From Siphonodentalium dalli (taxonomy: Eukaryota; Mollusca; Scaphopoda; Gadilida; Siphonodentaliidae), in assembly GCA_032622095.1 (NCBI GenBank), contig CP136065.1, forward strand, positions 36,862,732-36,926,731: a DNA stretch of 64,000 bases. Direction: 5' to 3'. Positions 35,101 to 46,072 of this stretch are shown here, one piece after another. The position numbers were made by a program, and so were the translations under genes. Below the pieces are notes generated by a model, which made no database searches, had not been told where the DNA came from, and was given only the letters and a program-made list of their open reading frames with translations. The first letter of the stretch is position 1; each line of letters opens with the position of its first letter.

Positions 35101-37677
35101 CATCCGACTGTTTTGAGGGAGGCTAGCATAGTATTATCCAGACAAAAGTGTACGTAGTTGAATCAGAAAGGCTTCGAAACGGATGTGGAAATACAATCTT
35201 ACCACACCAAATAAAACCGACACGCATGACATTCGATATATTAAACATACACCAGGTGTAGGGGTGGTGGTGTATACAGTGGCCCATTTTATTCCCACTA
35301 TCATGGCGCATGTCCACAAACTAGCACCGCGAGCATTGTTCTTCTCTGCTGGGAGATATTCGACGAGACAACTGCGGGGCGTCACACAGTTTGCTTCGGA
35401 TAATGATAATGGCCAAGAAGTGTGGGTAGTCTGTACACTAGGGTCTTCTCCTTAGCCGATAGACATCTGTCCAAGGGAATGTGACAGTTAGCAACATTCG
35501 AACACTGTCGAAGTTGTCCACATATGCCAATGCGTTCGCTGAGTGTGTGTTGACGAACCATCTATTGAGAAGTGACTAGCTAACTGGTTCGCCAGGTGTA
35601 CATGTCGTTATCCCATGGGGTATGAGACACATACATAGAGATGACCTTCTGTAAGCTTGTACTCATCGGCCATATGGCCTTCCTAGTTCAAGATGATGGA
35701 CAAATATCATATTTAGCAATTATTTAAAATCGTAAGCTAGACACCGGAAAATGAATTGTTTGAAACGTTATTATTAGAGGGACACTACTCCCAGGAAGTG
35801 GTGAACACTTTGTCGGTTTGAGCCACCTAGATTTATCAGACAAAGAAATGGAAGCTGGTCCAGATAATTATGGACGTGACGTGGCAAATCAGAATCTGTT
35901 ATCAGGTAATTGTTCTGATATAACTATTCGACGCACCTACGCTTACGGCCATTATCGGCGCTAAGTGGAGACTGGATTTCGAAATGCCACATCGCGATAT
36001 TAATGGTGGTTTTTCATCTTTCCAGAAGGATACGAGCTATGTTATGCGTTTTGATAACTTTAAGTTGAACTAGTAGATGGTTTATGTACAGTTTCGTCCA
36101 TACATACCGATATTATGACAAAAAGTTGAAATTAATATGTGAAATTATCGATTTCTTTCCAATTTCTAGCCGCCAATTTAGCAGCGATCTTGGCTGTGAG
36201 TATCAATTGCCAAACCCGAATGAATACTTCATGTTACTATTCCATATCAACATGTAATGGTGGATAGAAATCGCGAAACAATAACGCCCATCGTAAGAAA
36301 GTAAAGGAATGTAGACTTGTTTTCAAATTTCGGTCGCCATTTTGGCTGCCATCTTCGATTTGGAAAACAATTTCTTGCATGAGATGTAATGTAATTACCT
36401 CATCTCAGTATTTCCAACTCAATTGTAAGCATGGATGGAGTTGTCTCGACAATAATGCCCAATGATGTGAATATGAGGGAATTTCGGTGATTTTTCAAAA
36501 TCTGTCCGCCATTGTGGGCGCCTTTTTGGATTTGGGGGACTTTTATTTGGATATGGTACAAGGAAAGTTCTTCGCCTAAGTGTTCCCAACTTACAATAGT
36601 AAGCAGGTGTGGAGTTGTCATGACAATAATGCTCACTGTTGTTAAAATCAGCGATTTTCGGCAATTTTTTATTTCTGGTGGCCATTTTGGCCGCCATCTT
36701 GGATTTGGGTAAATATTCCTCAACTTAGGTATAAGAGGAATCCTAGCTTGAGTATCTCCTGCACATATATATGCATGGGTGTTGTTATAATAGCAATGAC
36801 ATTCATTGATTCGAAACATAACATCGCGTTATTAACGGAGATTCGGCTTTGACCTATGATACCGGCATTTGGGAAAACGTGATATCGGACAAAAATATCC
36901 CGCAATGAATGCATATTATGGTCCCCATGTGTTCGCCAATGACTCCTCTATAAGATAAATGTATAACATGACGCAAATATTCTAACATTTTCCAACAGAG
37001 ACAATCGAAAGGTGGTAACATGTCAGAAAAATAGCATATTTTCACATTTCGGCGGCCATGTTGGCCGCCATATTGGATTCTGGTGTCGGATTTTTGGCTA
37101 ATTTGTAAGGGTTGTATATTAGCATAACGAATCGAGCGGAAAACAAGACGGCATGTGACATCATCTTTACTATAACGGCGATCAAAGAGACCTGGTGCAT
37201 TTAAAAAAAATGGCCGCCATGATGGACGCCATCTTGTCTGGAGTCTCTGCGGCCACTTTTTTTTCTTGTTAACAAGTGAAAAAAATTAGAGGAGACCTTA
37301 AGGAGGAAAATTATTGGGGTGAAGTTAAGTCCTGGGGGGGGGGGTGCAGAGGTCGACCAATATCTCCTGGACTAACTGGCTAACCACACACAAATGGCAT
37401 AAACGCTCTTTATTACTTCCATATCAGGTATTCACTAACAAAGAACGCTCTTTATGTTTACCATCATAATATAAACAAACACCAAAAAAGTAACATTTTA
37501 TGCTTTTGTTTACATAACAATGGTCAAACATATGACCATAACATACTGTTTATGCGATATTTCTTATTTGTATACGTACAAAGTCTATCTACATTTTGAT
37601 GTTCTTTCTGTTTGTGGCGGTTTTTGACGGGTGGATATATTTTCACAGGATACCCACCGCCAAGGCCAACCGTGTCT
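32111..37677. mobile_element. TTAA-flanked element I, host of foldback A
   Basis: TTAA lies at 32107-32110 and 37678-37681. The ends AGGCACGTGCGGCCTT and (complemented) AGACACGGTTGGCCTT form an imperfect inverted repeat. Removing I restores a J unit, GTCAATG-TTAA-GCCTTA, as in intact units (CGCTGTTAAGCCTTA at 28965). The right subterminal part is homologous to 7258-7410 and, inverted, to the left subterminal part near 32150-32260. Excluding A, only about 500 bp belong to I. No coding sequence is seen. Confidence 0.65.
32307..37372. mobile_element. Foldback element A: 5.07-kb near-complete palindrome
   Basis: The left half (32307-about 34840) is the reverse complement of the right half (about 34840-37372). 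Outer arms are very similar; inner parts are more diverged but still alignable (GCGATGTGGCATTTC on both sides, and GGTGCTAGTTTATGG against GGTGCTAGTTTGTGG). Termini are GTCCAGGAGATATTGG and its complement, flanked by TA on both sides. ATGGCGGC-type motifs recur in each arm. No transposase was recognised. ORFs in the inner arms (34322-34816 plus, 35134-35385 minus) encode related peptides because the arms are homologous. Confidence 0.88.
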
Positions 37678-37716
37678 TTAAGCCTTATTATAAGAAATGT
37701 AAAATAAGCTACTATA
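37678..37716 (+). repeat. Sliver of repeat J between elements I and K
   Basis: TTAAGCCTTATTATAAGAAA, then TGTAAAATAAGC and TACTATA, corresponds to the J segment CTTAAAACAATTGTAAAATAAG. It continues at 43563 after element K. Confidence 0.75.
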
Positions 37717-38165
37717 CAGGGGGGTAGTCAAAAATTTGCAGGAAGGTATGCCGGGGTGCTGGGTGGCCCGAAGGGCAAAAAACGTGTTTTTAAAACCTCA
37801 TACAATTTTTTTATAAAGACAATTTGTGCCCTTATTTTACATTTCTAACAGTTTAAAACATATTAATTATAAGAATATATAACTGCAAAAATACCATATT
37901 AATGTTACTGGGACCTCATATGGGCCTTTGTGGAGATGACGTTAAGCTATGGCATGTTGCATATGGGGCGGTGGGGTGAAAAAAAATCCTTCCCGACACC
38001 CTTCGGAAAGAAGCTTCGAGAAAAGTAAAACTGAAATAAATAAACTTGTCTTGATGTAACTAAAGCCTAGATCATTGTGTGCATGGACAAAGAGCGAGCA
38101 ACTGTCTCAAACATTAATGTGACTATCAATGGTTAGAATATAACTGTCATCACACTGTTCATCAG

Positions 38166-40084
38166 GGCCCTGTTTCATGAAGGCAACTTATGACATAGTT
38201 GGGACTTAAGATGGTCATAAGTTCAAACTTCAGTCATAAGTGCGTTTCACGAACAAAGTCTTAACCTAAGATGGTCTTAACTTTGGTCTTAACTTTAAGA
38301 CTGGTGTGAGGACTGGTGTCATAAGATAATCTTAAAGTTAAGACCTACGTTGTGATCCGCAGTTGGTCCGAAATGTGGATGGGATCTAGTTCATGTATAT
38401 ATTATTATAAACACATTTAACTGAATAACACCTTGCTAGCATTGAGGGGTGTTTCAGAAATGGTAGTAATTAATAACCAACTGGTAAGCTATAGCAGTGA
38501 CGTGACCAGTGGTTGCAAGATTGGCGGGGTGTCCGCTACTAACCGTAAACAGCCAAGACCGGACTATATATACATTTCTAATTGCCGTAACAAAAATAAT
38601 ATATTTACATAGAGTTGAACATCATTTGCGATTCAAATCACCCAATCGCACTGCAGACAATAATCATGTTGAGACAATTAGTCCCAACATTTTCATATCG
38701 AGGATAATAGTGAATGATTTATACTCATTTTTGTTTTATAAATGCTTATGTCAGCTATTAGTATTATTATTATTTACTTACCTTTCTATATTATTATGTT
38801 ATAATTTGATTGTAAAATGTATTGTATATGTACCCCGTATATATATCGGCAAGATAATAATACATAATATATGTTATTTTATTATTATTATGTATATTAT
38901 CATAATCTATTAACTATGAAATAAAAAGATATATAGCATGTATATAGTATACGGACCGCGCGGGCACACCGGGATCCGCGAAAGAACATATATCACTGTG
39001 AACCGGCCCACAGACCCCTGGGGGAATTACTAAAATACCAATATAGACTATACCAGTGGTATAGTCTATATTGGTATTTTAGTAATTTTCCACAGACCGT
39101 CTGTTCACGTGTTGTTAATTATAAACGCTCTTTATTAGAAGTCGTTGATTTGGTTTTTATTAAAACATACATGCAGAATGTCGTTCAACGTAACGTACTT
39201 TCGAAGTTCATACGCAGTTTGTTAATTGTAACAGACGTTTAGCACATTTGTCAACAGAACCAGAGCAAATGGCATTAACATCATTTATATATGGCTTCTA
39301 CAAGTATGTCTCAGATTGGAAATAAGGCTATTTGGAGCACGATATGAAGTCCTATTCACATTATAGCAATATAAATAAAGAGCGTTTTGTGTTAGTATTC
39401 CCTGAATGTTGGCAATCAATAAAGAGCGTTTAGCTCAGTGCTTCCATTGTGGTGTATTGTATGTGTATGCCGTCGTGGCGACATATTCGGTTTCCTGGTA
39501 TTATAGATGCTTCAAAGACGTATAATACACTATAACCTAATATCAGCATTGAAAGGAGCGAACATATGTCTCGCGTCGCCGTTGTGGCATGTTATATGGG
39601 TGAAGGTTCACATTCTGAGTTACGATGTATAAGCCCCTTTAATAACTGAAATAATATATTTGAGCTCGTTACGTTTGTATAAAATAGGCATTGGAAGCAT
39701 GCAGCTATGTGTGGATGGGGTCTGACGCGAAAACACAGTTAAAAAGCGCGCTCGTGCAGTTAAGTATGCACCAGTCATTATACTGATTATCGCCCTTGCA
39801 TTAAAATATCATAATTATTCTTAGACACGCCCTAGTATATGTCACCAGACACTGTACATAGGCATATACATACACAGAACCAACATGTTCTGTGCATAGC
39901 TGTAATAAATTGTCGAGAGCCAGTCTAAAAGCGCGCGAACTTAAATTACTACTTAAGTAGGACTTAATCTTGTTTTGTGAAACTCGTTCTTGAAACGGAA
40001 AAGTTACATCATAAGATCCACCTTAGATCTTAGATTAAGTCCATCTTAAGATAATCTTATGACATTGCTTCATGAAACAGGCCC
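38166..40084. mobile_element. PIF/Harbinger-type element D1 (non-autonomous)
   Basis: The ends are GGCCCTGTTTCATGAAGG and, complemented, GGGCCTGTTTCATGAAGC. CAG at 38163-38165 and CTG at 40085-40087 fit the 3-bp CWG target of PIF/Harbinger elements, with one base changed. The empty site in the second K unit reads CATCAGTGCATCAAGCC (about 42674). Subterminal regions are rich in CTTAAGAT/ATCTTAAG words. No transposase was seen. A perfect palindrome sits at 39025-39087, and AATAAAGAGCGTTT motifs occur inside. Confidence 0.8.
39025..39087. repeat. Perfect 63-bp palindrome
   Basis: Two 31-base arms (AATTACTAAAATACCAATAT... and its exact complement) flank the single base at 39056. No mismatch is seen. 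It lies inside D1. Confidence 0.97.
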
Positions 40085-40260
40085 CTGTGCATCAAGCCAA
40101 TCAGTGAAATATTTGGATGTCTATCAACTCATATGACCGGCTACTCCAACAACACCTACAATATCCAAGTCTGGCATAGTGACTGTTTGTCATTTAACAG
40201 AGCTATGTTGCTCCAGTAGACTAACAAATGTATTAAGGCATAATGCTAGATAATGGGCTG

Positions 40261-41526
40261 GGCCATGTTTCATGAAAGCAACTTATGACATAGTTGGGAC
40301 TTAAGATCGTCATAAGTTCAAACTTCAGTCATAAGTGCGTTTCACGAACAAGGTCTCAACTTAAGATGGTCTTAACTTTTGGTCTTAACTTTAAGACTGG
40401 TGTGAGGTGTCTTAAGATAATCTTAAAGTTAAGACCGACGTGATCAGTGGCATATCGATCACACATATGGCGGCCTATGTTATTTTGCAATTACGGAGAG
40501 ATCTACGACGACAAAGGCTAGTTAGGGACAGAAACAATCCACTTGATTGCATGGACGATGAAGAGATTAGAGCAAAATATCATATTCGAAATGGTTGCAA
40601 CATTATCACATGGTGCTTTTTGGACATTAAATGCCCACGCCCATGTCGTGATTTTCAAGGCTGTCCAAATGTTTGTCATGTTTTTTGTTGTTGCAGGGGT
40701 GGGATGACCATTGTACAGCATACTGTATATATGATATACACACCCGTAACGATGGCACCCCTTAATGCGAGTGTGCTAATGAATACGTAGTTATATATAT
40801 ATATATATCTATAGTATGACAACCGATAGATATACATCTGCATAAAAATAATAACAAAAGTTAATCTAACAAATATTTTTCATTTCCCTTTGAATCGAAA
40901 AATGACCTATGTGTGTCCTGATGACATTGCCGATTTATTTTGATTATTGCTACACGTAGAGAGCGATGGTCGATAATACACGTGTTATGTCGGCTCACGT
41001 AAAAACATCGCCGCCTGATCATTGCTCTCAGTGGATTAACTCGGCGTGACTGTGACTGCATGGTCGCAGTCATGCATCGATCCATATAATTATATTATCT
41101 TATTCCTGACAACGCCACTCAACAGTAAACGCAAAGCTCGTCATTTTAAGAGCCTGCGATGTACTCATGTTCGAATTTACATCGTAGAACCCATGCAAGT
41201 CTAAGATCCATATGCGAATATAAGGCCACTGACTATAGACACTAAGATACATGCGCTGATTCGCCCACCACCACAGCCGCTATCCAGCATCCCTGTCACA
41301 CAATAATGTCAACTCGTACTCGGCTCTTTCTCGATAACCTCTCAATGCCACACATACAGATTGCACAAGCCCACATTATTGTGTTCCGGACTGTAGAAAA
41401 TTGTCGATAACCAGTCTAAATGAGCGGGAACTTGAAACGGATAAGTTACATAATAAGATCCACCTTAGATCTTAGATTAAGTCCATCTTAAGATAATCTT
41501 ATGACCTTGCTTCATGAAACAGGGCC
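40261..41526 (+). mobile_element. PIF/Harbinger-type element D2 with transposase remnant
   Basis: The ends are GGCCATGTTTCATGAAAG and, complemented, GGCCCTGTTTCATGAAGC. CTG at 40258-40260 and 41527-41529 is an exact 3-bp target duplication. Removing the element and one CTG gives GGGCTGGTTGACAG, identical to the empty site in the second K unit (about 43210). It shares its terminal regions with D1 and carries a HARBI1-like fragment. At 1.27 kb it is far shorter than an autonomous element. Confidence 0.88.
40467..40790 (+). pseudogene. HARBI1-like transposase, N-terminal fragment
   Basis: The frame opens ATG GCG GCC at 40467 and reads MAAYVILQLRRDLRRQRLVR, then DRNNPLDCMDDEEIRAKYHI. The RxxRDRxNPLDxMxDEExxxKY pattern is typical of the start of Harbinger/HARBI1-family DDE nucleases. 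After about 50 residues the resemblance stops, and the frame ends at 40790. The catalytic DDE region and the usual length (about 350 residues) are missing; internal deletion has probably fused 5' coding sequence to other DNA. An upstream in-frame ATG at 40440 is not favoured, because homology begins at the later one. Confidence 0.72.
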
Positions 41527-41687
41527 CTGGTTGACAGACTAATCGGGAAATGGTTAGAAATGATGGAATTGTGTGTATCCTGTACAGTGACCTAAGTTTG
41601 CATATATAAGTAAACTTGTCCTGATGTAACTATTGCGTAGATTATTGTGTGCATGGAAAAAGAGCGAGCAACTGTCTCAAACATTAA

Positions 41688-42642
41688 GGGTCAGACGCAC
41701 GTTTTGCCAAAATTTCCTGGTATTTCAAAATGTATTTTCTCTACATCCATCAGGAATATCTTTGTGAAATTTTGTACAAGAGATTATTGTGGTACCATAC
41801 ATAAGAACCATTGGACATTTGGTTATTATAATCTCATTTACTTTACTTTTATGGCATGAAAAATCTTTAAAATTTCACTGTGTTCAGGTACCGATAACTA
41901 CTGTAAAACAGATTTTTTTCGAAAGTGCATTTCATATATACATGATATCATATCTGAAGATCATGAGAGGAGACTTAATTTTTCTTGATTCATGAAATTA
42001 AATGATTATTTTCATTCAGAAAGACAACTACCATAAATATTTTTTTATTATTGAGAATTTTCATGCCATGCTTGTTGGTCATTGAAAAATTGGGCTGAGA
42101 TTAGTTCTGGGTCATTGGTTCATAACCAAGTTAAATCTGACCACCATATCTCTTAACACTGTGGCCTAATTTCTGTTGATTGCTCCCTGCTTGAGTGGAC
42201 AGCACCACATTTGAACATTTGTTTTCATTGGGCTGGCATATTTGTGACTGCTTTATTCTTCATTATAATACATGGGGTATGATGCTATAATATGCAATTA
42301 AAAAGCTAACTCAACATTATGATACAAATGAAGCCTCCTCTCATGGAGTCAAGACAATAAGCTATTTGATGGTTGACATGTTGTTTGAAATTATAACATT
42401 TTCTGGCAGTTCTCGGTACCTAAAGGGACAGAAACGAAACAAATATTTTCAACCTCTCAAATGTATTAAAATCCATTATTGTTATTGTCTTTATAATTGC
42501 TCTGATTCTATATATAATGAAAATTATCAGATGTAAAATTCAAGATTTTTCACCGGATAGATCCAGAGAAATTCTTCGTTGAAAATCACTTGCCATTTCT
42601 GGCTGGATTTACTGTGATTTATGCAAAACTTGCGTCTCCCCC
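41688..42642. mobile_element. TTAA-flanked element E (piggyBac-like, non-autonomous)
   Basis: TTAA lies at 41684-41687 and 42643-42646. The ends are GGGTCAGACGCACGTTTTGC and, complemented, GGGGGAGACGCAAGTTTTGC. The empty site in the first K unit is CAAACATTAATGTGACTATC at about 38110. The 955-bp interior is AT-rich with no recognisable protein. Confidence 0.85.
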
Positions 42643-42788
42643 TTAATGTGACTATCAATGGGTAGAAAATATCTGTCATCAGTGCATCAAGCCAATCAGT
42701 GAATTATTTGCATGTCTTTCAACTCAGATGATCTCTCACAAGACCTAAAGTATCCAAGTCTGGTATAGTGCTGTGCCTGATTGTCATC

Positions 42789-43150
42789 TGTATATATAAA
42801 CGAGTAGGATCTGTCTGGATTTTTCTCTCAGACATCTGGACCGAGTTCAACCAAATCTGGTGTGGTGATTCGGGGTATCCTGGCGGATGTTATAATGGTA
42901 TTAGTTTTTCAAAAGTTTTAATGAAAAAAAATAAAATAAAATTGGTTTTGTTAAATTGAGCAAGGAATTCAATCTTTAAAAAAAATATATTAAAACAATA
43001 TATATAAATCAAAATGTTTCAATTACCAAATGTTCTTGAAGCGCACAAAGGGGCTGTCGCTAAATGAAGGCTCTGTCTAATATCAATGTGTGCGAAGTCC
43101 CACAAAGGGGACCACATGTATCTCCGATGCTGAATATAGCAAGTTCAGTA
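42789..43150. mobile_element. Insert F in the second K unit (approximate ends)
   Basis: About 360 bp between GATTGTCAT and GTTGCTCAAGTAG are absent from the first K unit, where TTTGTCATTTAACAG runs directly into GTTGCTCCAGTAG. The insert begins with TATATATAAACGAG and contains ACCGAGTTCAACCAAATCTG. Ends and class are undetermined. Confidence 0.55.
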
Positions 43151-43562
43151 TAATAGAAGTAAGTTGCTCAAGTAGACTAACATAAGTGGTATGTAGTATG
43201 TTAGATAATGGGCTGGTTGACAGGAAATAGTTAGAAATTATGAAATGTTGTGTATTCTGCACAATGACCTAGGTTTACAGATGATCAGCAATTTATAAAA
43301 TATTTTTTTCCAATTAAATCAGCTTCTGAAACAGGTTAAACTGTTATTTGAACTAATTTAGATCATTTCCATTCATATGAGTGATATCAATAGATATGCG
43401 ATTTTAGACCAATTTTAGTGAAATTTGGGGGGTGGGTGTCAAAAAATTGGGAGTAGAAATTATTTTATTTTGTTTGCAGGTTTGGGGGTGGTGGGTCCCC
43501 GAAAATGCCAGATACAAAAAAAAACGGCATACCTTCCTGCAAATTTTTGAGTACCCCCCATG

Positions 43563-43596
43563 TACTATAAGAAATTTTATTCCCAAATGCTGATGT
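43563..43596 (+). repeat. Sliver of repeat J between K and the LINE
   Basis: TACTATAAGAAATTTTATTC then CCAAATGCTG continues the J unit left at 37716. The remainder of the unit resumes near 49470 (ACCAACATCATGCATCCCTG). Confidence 0.7.
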
Positions 43597-43770
43597 TGTT
43601 TAGGCCTACTTCTTCTTTTGGATGAGATTCCCCCGTTGATTATGCGAGGCACTCCAGTATTGGATGAACGTATAATGTATTCCTCCGAGTTGAATTGAAT
43701 CCGTGAATATACAACTGTGTACGCATTTACATATGGCGTCAGTTAAGAGCCTTCTATACCAAGAGAATAC

Positions 43771-44160
43771 CTAAGAGACTTTGAGCTCGGAGCGAGTCTT
43801 GCGTGGTCTATGTGAAACTTTCCCTTTGACCTTTAGGACTGCAAATCTTCTAGTATGGAGCTGATATAGGAATTCTCTTGAGTAAAGTTCTAGCTGGTCA
43901 ACAGAGTGTTCCTCCCAGTCGATGGTATCAGGAATATCTGGATGGCTAAGGTCAAGGATGAGTTGGGTAAAGGTTGCTGAATTGTCTAGGATGACTTGAT
44001 TTATACTGGGGAGACGGCTGCGGATCTTCTGTTTGAGTCTGGATCTTTCCTTCTGGTAGGTGGGACAGGAGGCGATAACATGTTCTCTGTCTCTGGACCA
44101 AGGTTGCATGTCAGGCAGGTAGGACAGACAGTGTGTTTTTTGAAAGCTGCTTTATTAGCC
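43771..44160 (-). pseudogene. LINE ORF2 C-terminus with cysteine motif
   Basis: Minus-strand frames give a CPTCLTCNLGPE-type pattern followed by DREHVIASCPTY (about 44060-44140), a CCHC-like arrangement near the end of many LINE ORF2 proteins. The frame then runs to a stop at 43771 with IPDTIDWEEHSVDQLELYSR. Its function in retrotransposition is presumed nucleic-acid binding. Confidence 0.6.
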
Positions 44161-44379
44161 TGGAAGGTATAGGTGCCGCACAGGAACTTGGCCTTAACCT
44201 CGATACGTCTTACGTCAAATATGCTAGGTCTAACAGAATTGTACAGTCTATGGACAGAGTTGTAGGCAATTCCTTCAGGGTTGAGTAGCCGTAGAGAGGA
44301 TTTCGCTGAGATGTCATTTCTCCATTTTTCCTGTCACTTTAGCAGCGACTGCCTCGTCTGTATTTGTAAGTATGATTGA

Positions 44380-45080
44380 TTACAGACCATAGACGATGCG
44401 TGTGACAACGTAGGTTTTCCATAATTTGGCTTTTACCAGCTGTGTGATTCCAGTTCGACCATGCATTCCATAGCCCATCAGTGCATAGGCAGTGCGTCGG
44501 CCAAGAATGATTTTTTCTTCAATGTTGGCAGTACTCTTCTGGTTTCTTGTGATACCGAGGTGTTTTATCAGCAGCGGCTGCGGAATACTCTTTTCAAAGA
44601 TTTGACGATCTCGAGTCATCTTGGCATTGTAAATGATGCATGCACTTTTTGCAGCATTAATGTGGTATCGGTTATTTCGTGAGAAGTTTTCCACTGCATT
44701 AAGTTGGTGTTGCGCTTCTACTGAGGAGTGTTACCAGGGCAATATCATCAGCGCAGGTCGTATGGGGAATCTTGATATCGCCGATGGTTGCACCTTTAAA
44801 GTTTGATTCCAGTTGTAACAGGATATTATTATTAAACCTTTTATAGTTCGCTGTTGACAGGAATACTCCTTGGCGTACCCCTTGTGCTATACTGAAAGGG
44901 CTGGAGAGCTGGTTTTGCCATTTCACTCGAGAAGTCATGCCGGTATACAACAGGACCCAATCTGAGCCAGTGATACCGCCCAGGTACAGCTTTCTGAGCA
45001 AGATGTTATGGTCCACAACATCAAATGCTTTCTGAGCCGCAAGCGTGATTAGGAGTAGTGGTTTGTTGGTAAGTACCGCT
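44380..45080 (-). pseudogene. LINE reverse transcriptase core
   Basis: Minus-strand motifs in order are AAQKAFDVVDHNILLRKLY (motif A region), GVRQGVFLS (the GxRQG signature) and HTTCADDIALVT (the F/YADD motif with C in the first place). INAAKSACIIYNAK and LIKHLGITRNQ follow, typical of the post-catalytic region. Two frames are needed, with a break between about 44695 and 44700. The aspartate expected before AQKAFD is replaced by alanine, so this copy is probably inactive even where in frame. Confidence 0.8.
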
Positions 45081-46072
45081 TCGTTGATGCATTCAGTGGC
45101 GATTAGTGCAGAATTCAGACATGAAGTACCAGTCGTGAAGACAGACTGGAGTCGTGATTGGTCTTTCGAGATAACTTTATTGTGCCTAATGTTGAAAACA
45201 TGTTCCAGGATCTTTCGTAAGAGAGGTGTGACGGAGATGCCTCTGTAGTTGGTTGGAAGGTGCGGGTCACATTTCTTGTTTACTTGAGTCAGGATGCCCT
45301 CCTTGAGGATAGATGGGATCGATCTTCTCTGTATTAAGAGGTTGATGAGGTTTTTGATGTATGTAGTGACCGCGTCCGGAGATATTTTTTATGTGTTCAG
45401 CTACTATTCCGAAAATGTCTGCGGCCTTGTTATTGTTAAGATTCCTGATGGCCTGATATACTTCAGTTATGGTAACTAGTGGAGTAGTGATTCCTTGACT
45501 ATTACAAGTGACAGCTATTCTGGAGAGATCATCATCAACCAGTTTCTTGTGATTTGGAGAAAAAATTGGATCTTCCTGTGGTGTAGCTAGTTTTGAGAAG
45601 TATATATTGCCGCCCTGAATTATGTCTTCTGGTGAGTTTTATGTTTGTTCATCAGTTATGAGTTCAAGTATATGTTCAGATTTGAAGGATCGCTGTTGTT
45701 TAATCAGGTTGAAGAATATATTTGGTTCATCCTTGGCTTCCATTATCGCTGTTAACTGATCTTGTCGAATTTGCGTGAAATATTTGACGCTGGGTCTTCC
45801 TAAGTTGTATTTTGGCTTGCTTCATGTGGAGTAGTGTTATATTGTCATCTCCCTGGGGTCTCCCAGCTTGCTTCCATCTGAAGAAGCCGGCTTTGCTAAT
45901 TATTACTGCTGTGGTGATTTCTTCATTCCAGGTTTTCTTTACTGGAACCCTTCTACTTTTGGAGATTGGGAGACTTTATATAGCTGCGCTCTTGAGAACT
46001 TCTGTTAAATGGAGGATAGATTGTTGTGTCTGGAATTCATTTCCAGCTGAGGGGACTTCCTTATATAGGTTG
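45081..46072 (-). pseudogene. LINE ORF2 linker and N-terminal reverse-transcriptase region
   Basis: Weakly open minus-strand frames contain pieces such as RVPVKKTWNEEI (after the endonuclease) and ISKAGFFRWKQAGRPQG. Further on are FQPTTE- and LEHVF-like pieces before the motif A region. The region is broken by stops and frame changes. Confidence 0.6.

Larger units (their letters stand above)
38041..43278 (+). repeat. Tandem duplication inside K (two units split by insertions)
   Basis: Unit 1 starts TAAACTTGTCTTGATGTAAC at 38041 and unit 2 starts TAAACTTGTCCTGATGTAAC at 41611. After subtracting D1, D2, E and F, the units are about 380 and 365 bp and align end to end, through GCATCAAGCCAATCAGTGAA, TATCCAAGTCTGG and AGATAATGGGCTGG. 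The second unit ends near 43278 (ATGACCTAGGTTTACAG). Confidence 0.82.
37717..43562. mobile_element. TIR element K (hAT-like), heavily nested
   Basis: The ends are CAGGGGGGTAGTCAAAAATT and, complemented, CATGGGGGGTACTCAAAAAT; identity continues through TTGCAGGAAGGTATGCCG. TACTATA at 37710-37716 and 43563-43569 is a 7-bp direct target duplication (8 bp if one mismatch is allowed), fitting hAT-type insertion. K's own DNA includes a roughly 375-bp segment in two tandem copies; the rest of the 5.85 kb consists of later insertions D1, D2, E and F. No transposase of K is visible. Confidence 0.75.

Noticed and set aside
32307-37372. Foldback A (and B) as Polinton-like elements, because the ends could be read as starting with AG
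   Set aside because: No 6-bp target duplication exists, none of the expected genes is recognisable, and TA flanks fit both copies better.
38166-40084. hAT assignment of D1 with an imperfect 8-bp duplication
   Set aside because: The D2 empty site gives an exact 3-bp CTG duplication and D2 has a HARBI1-like remnant, so PIF/Harbinger explains both better.
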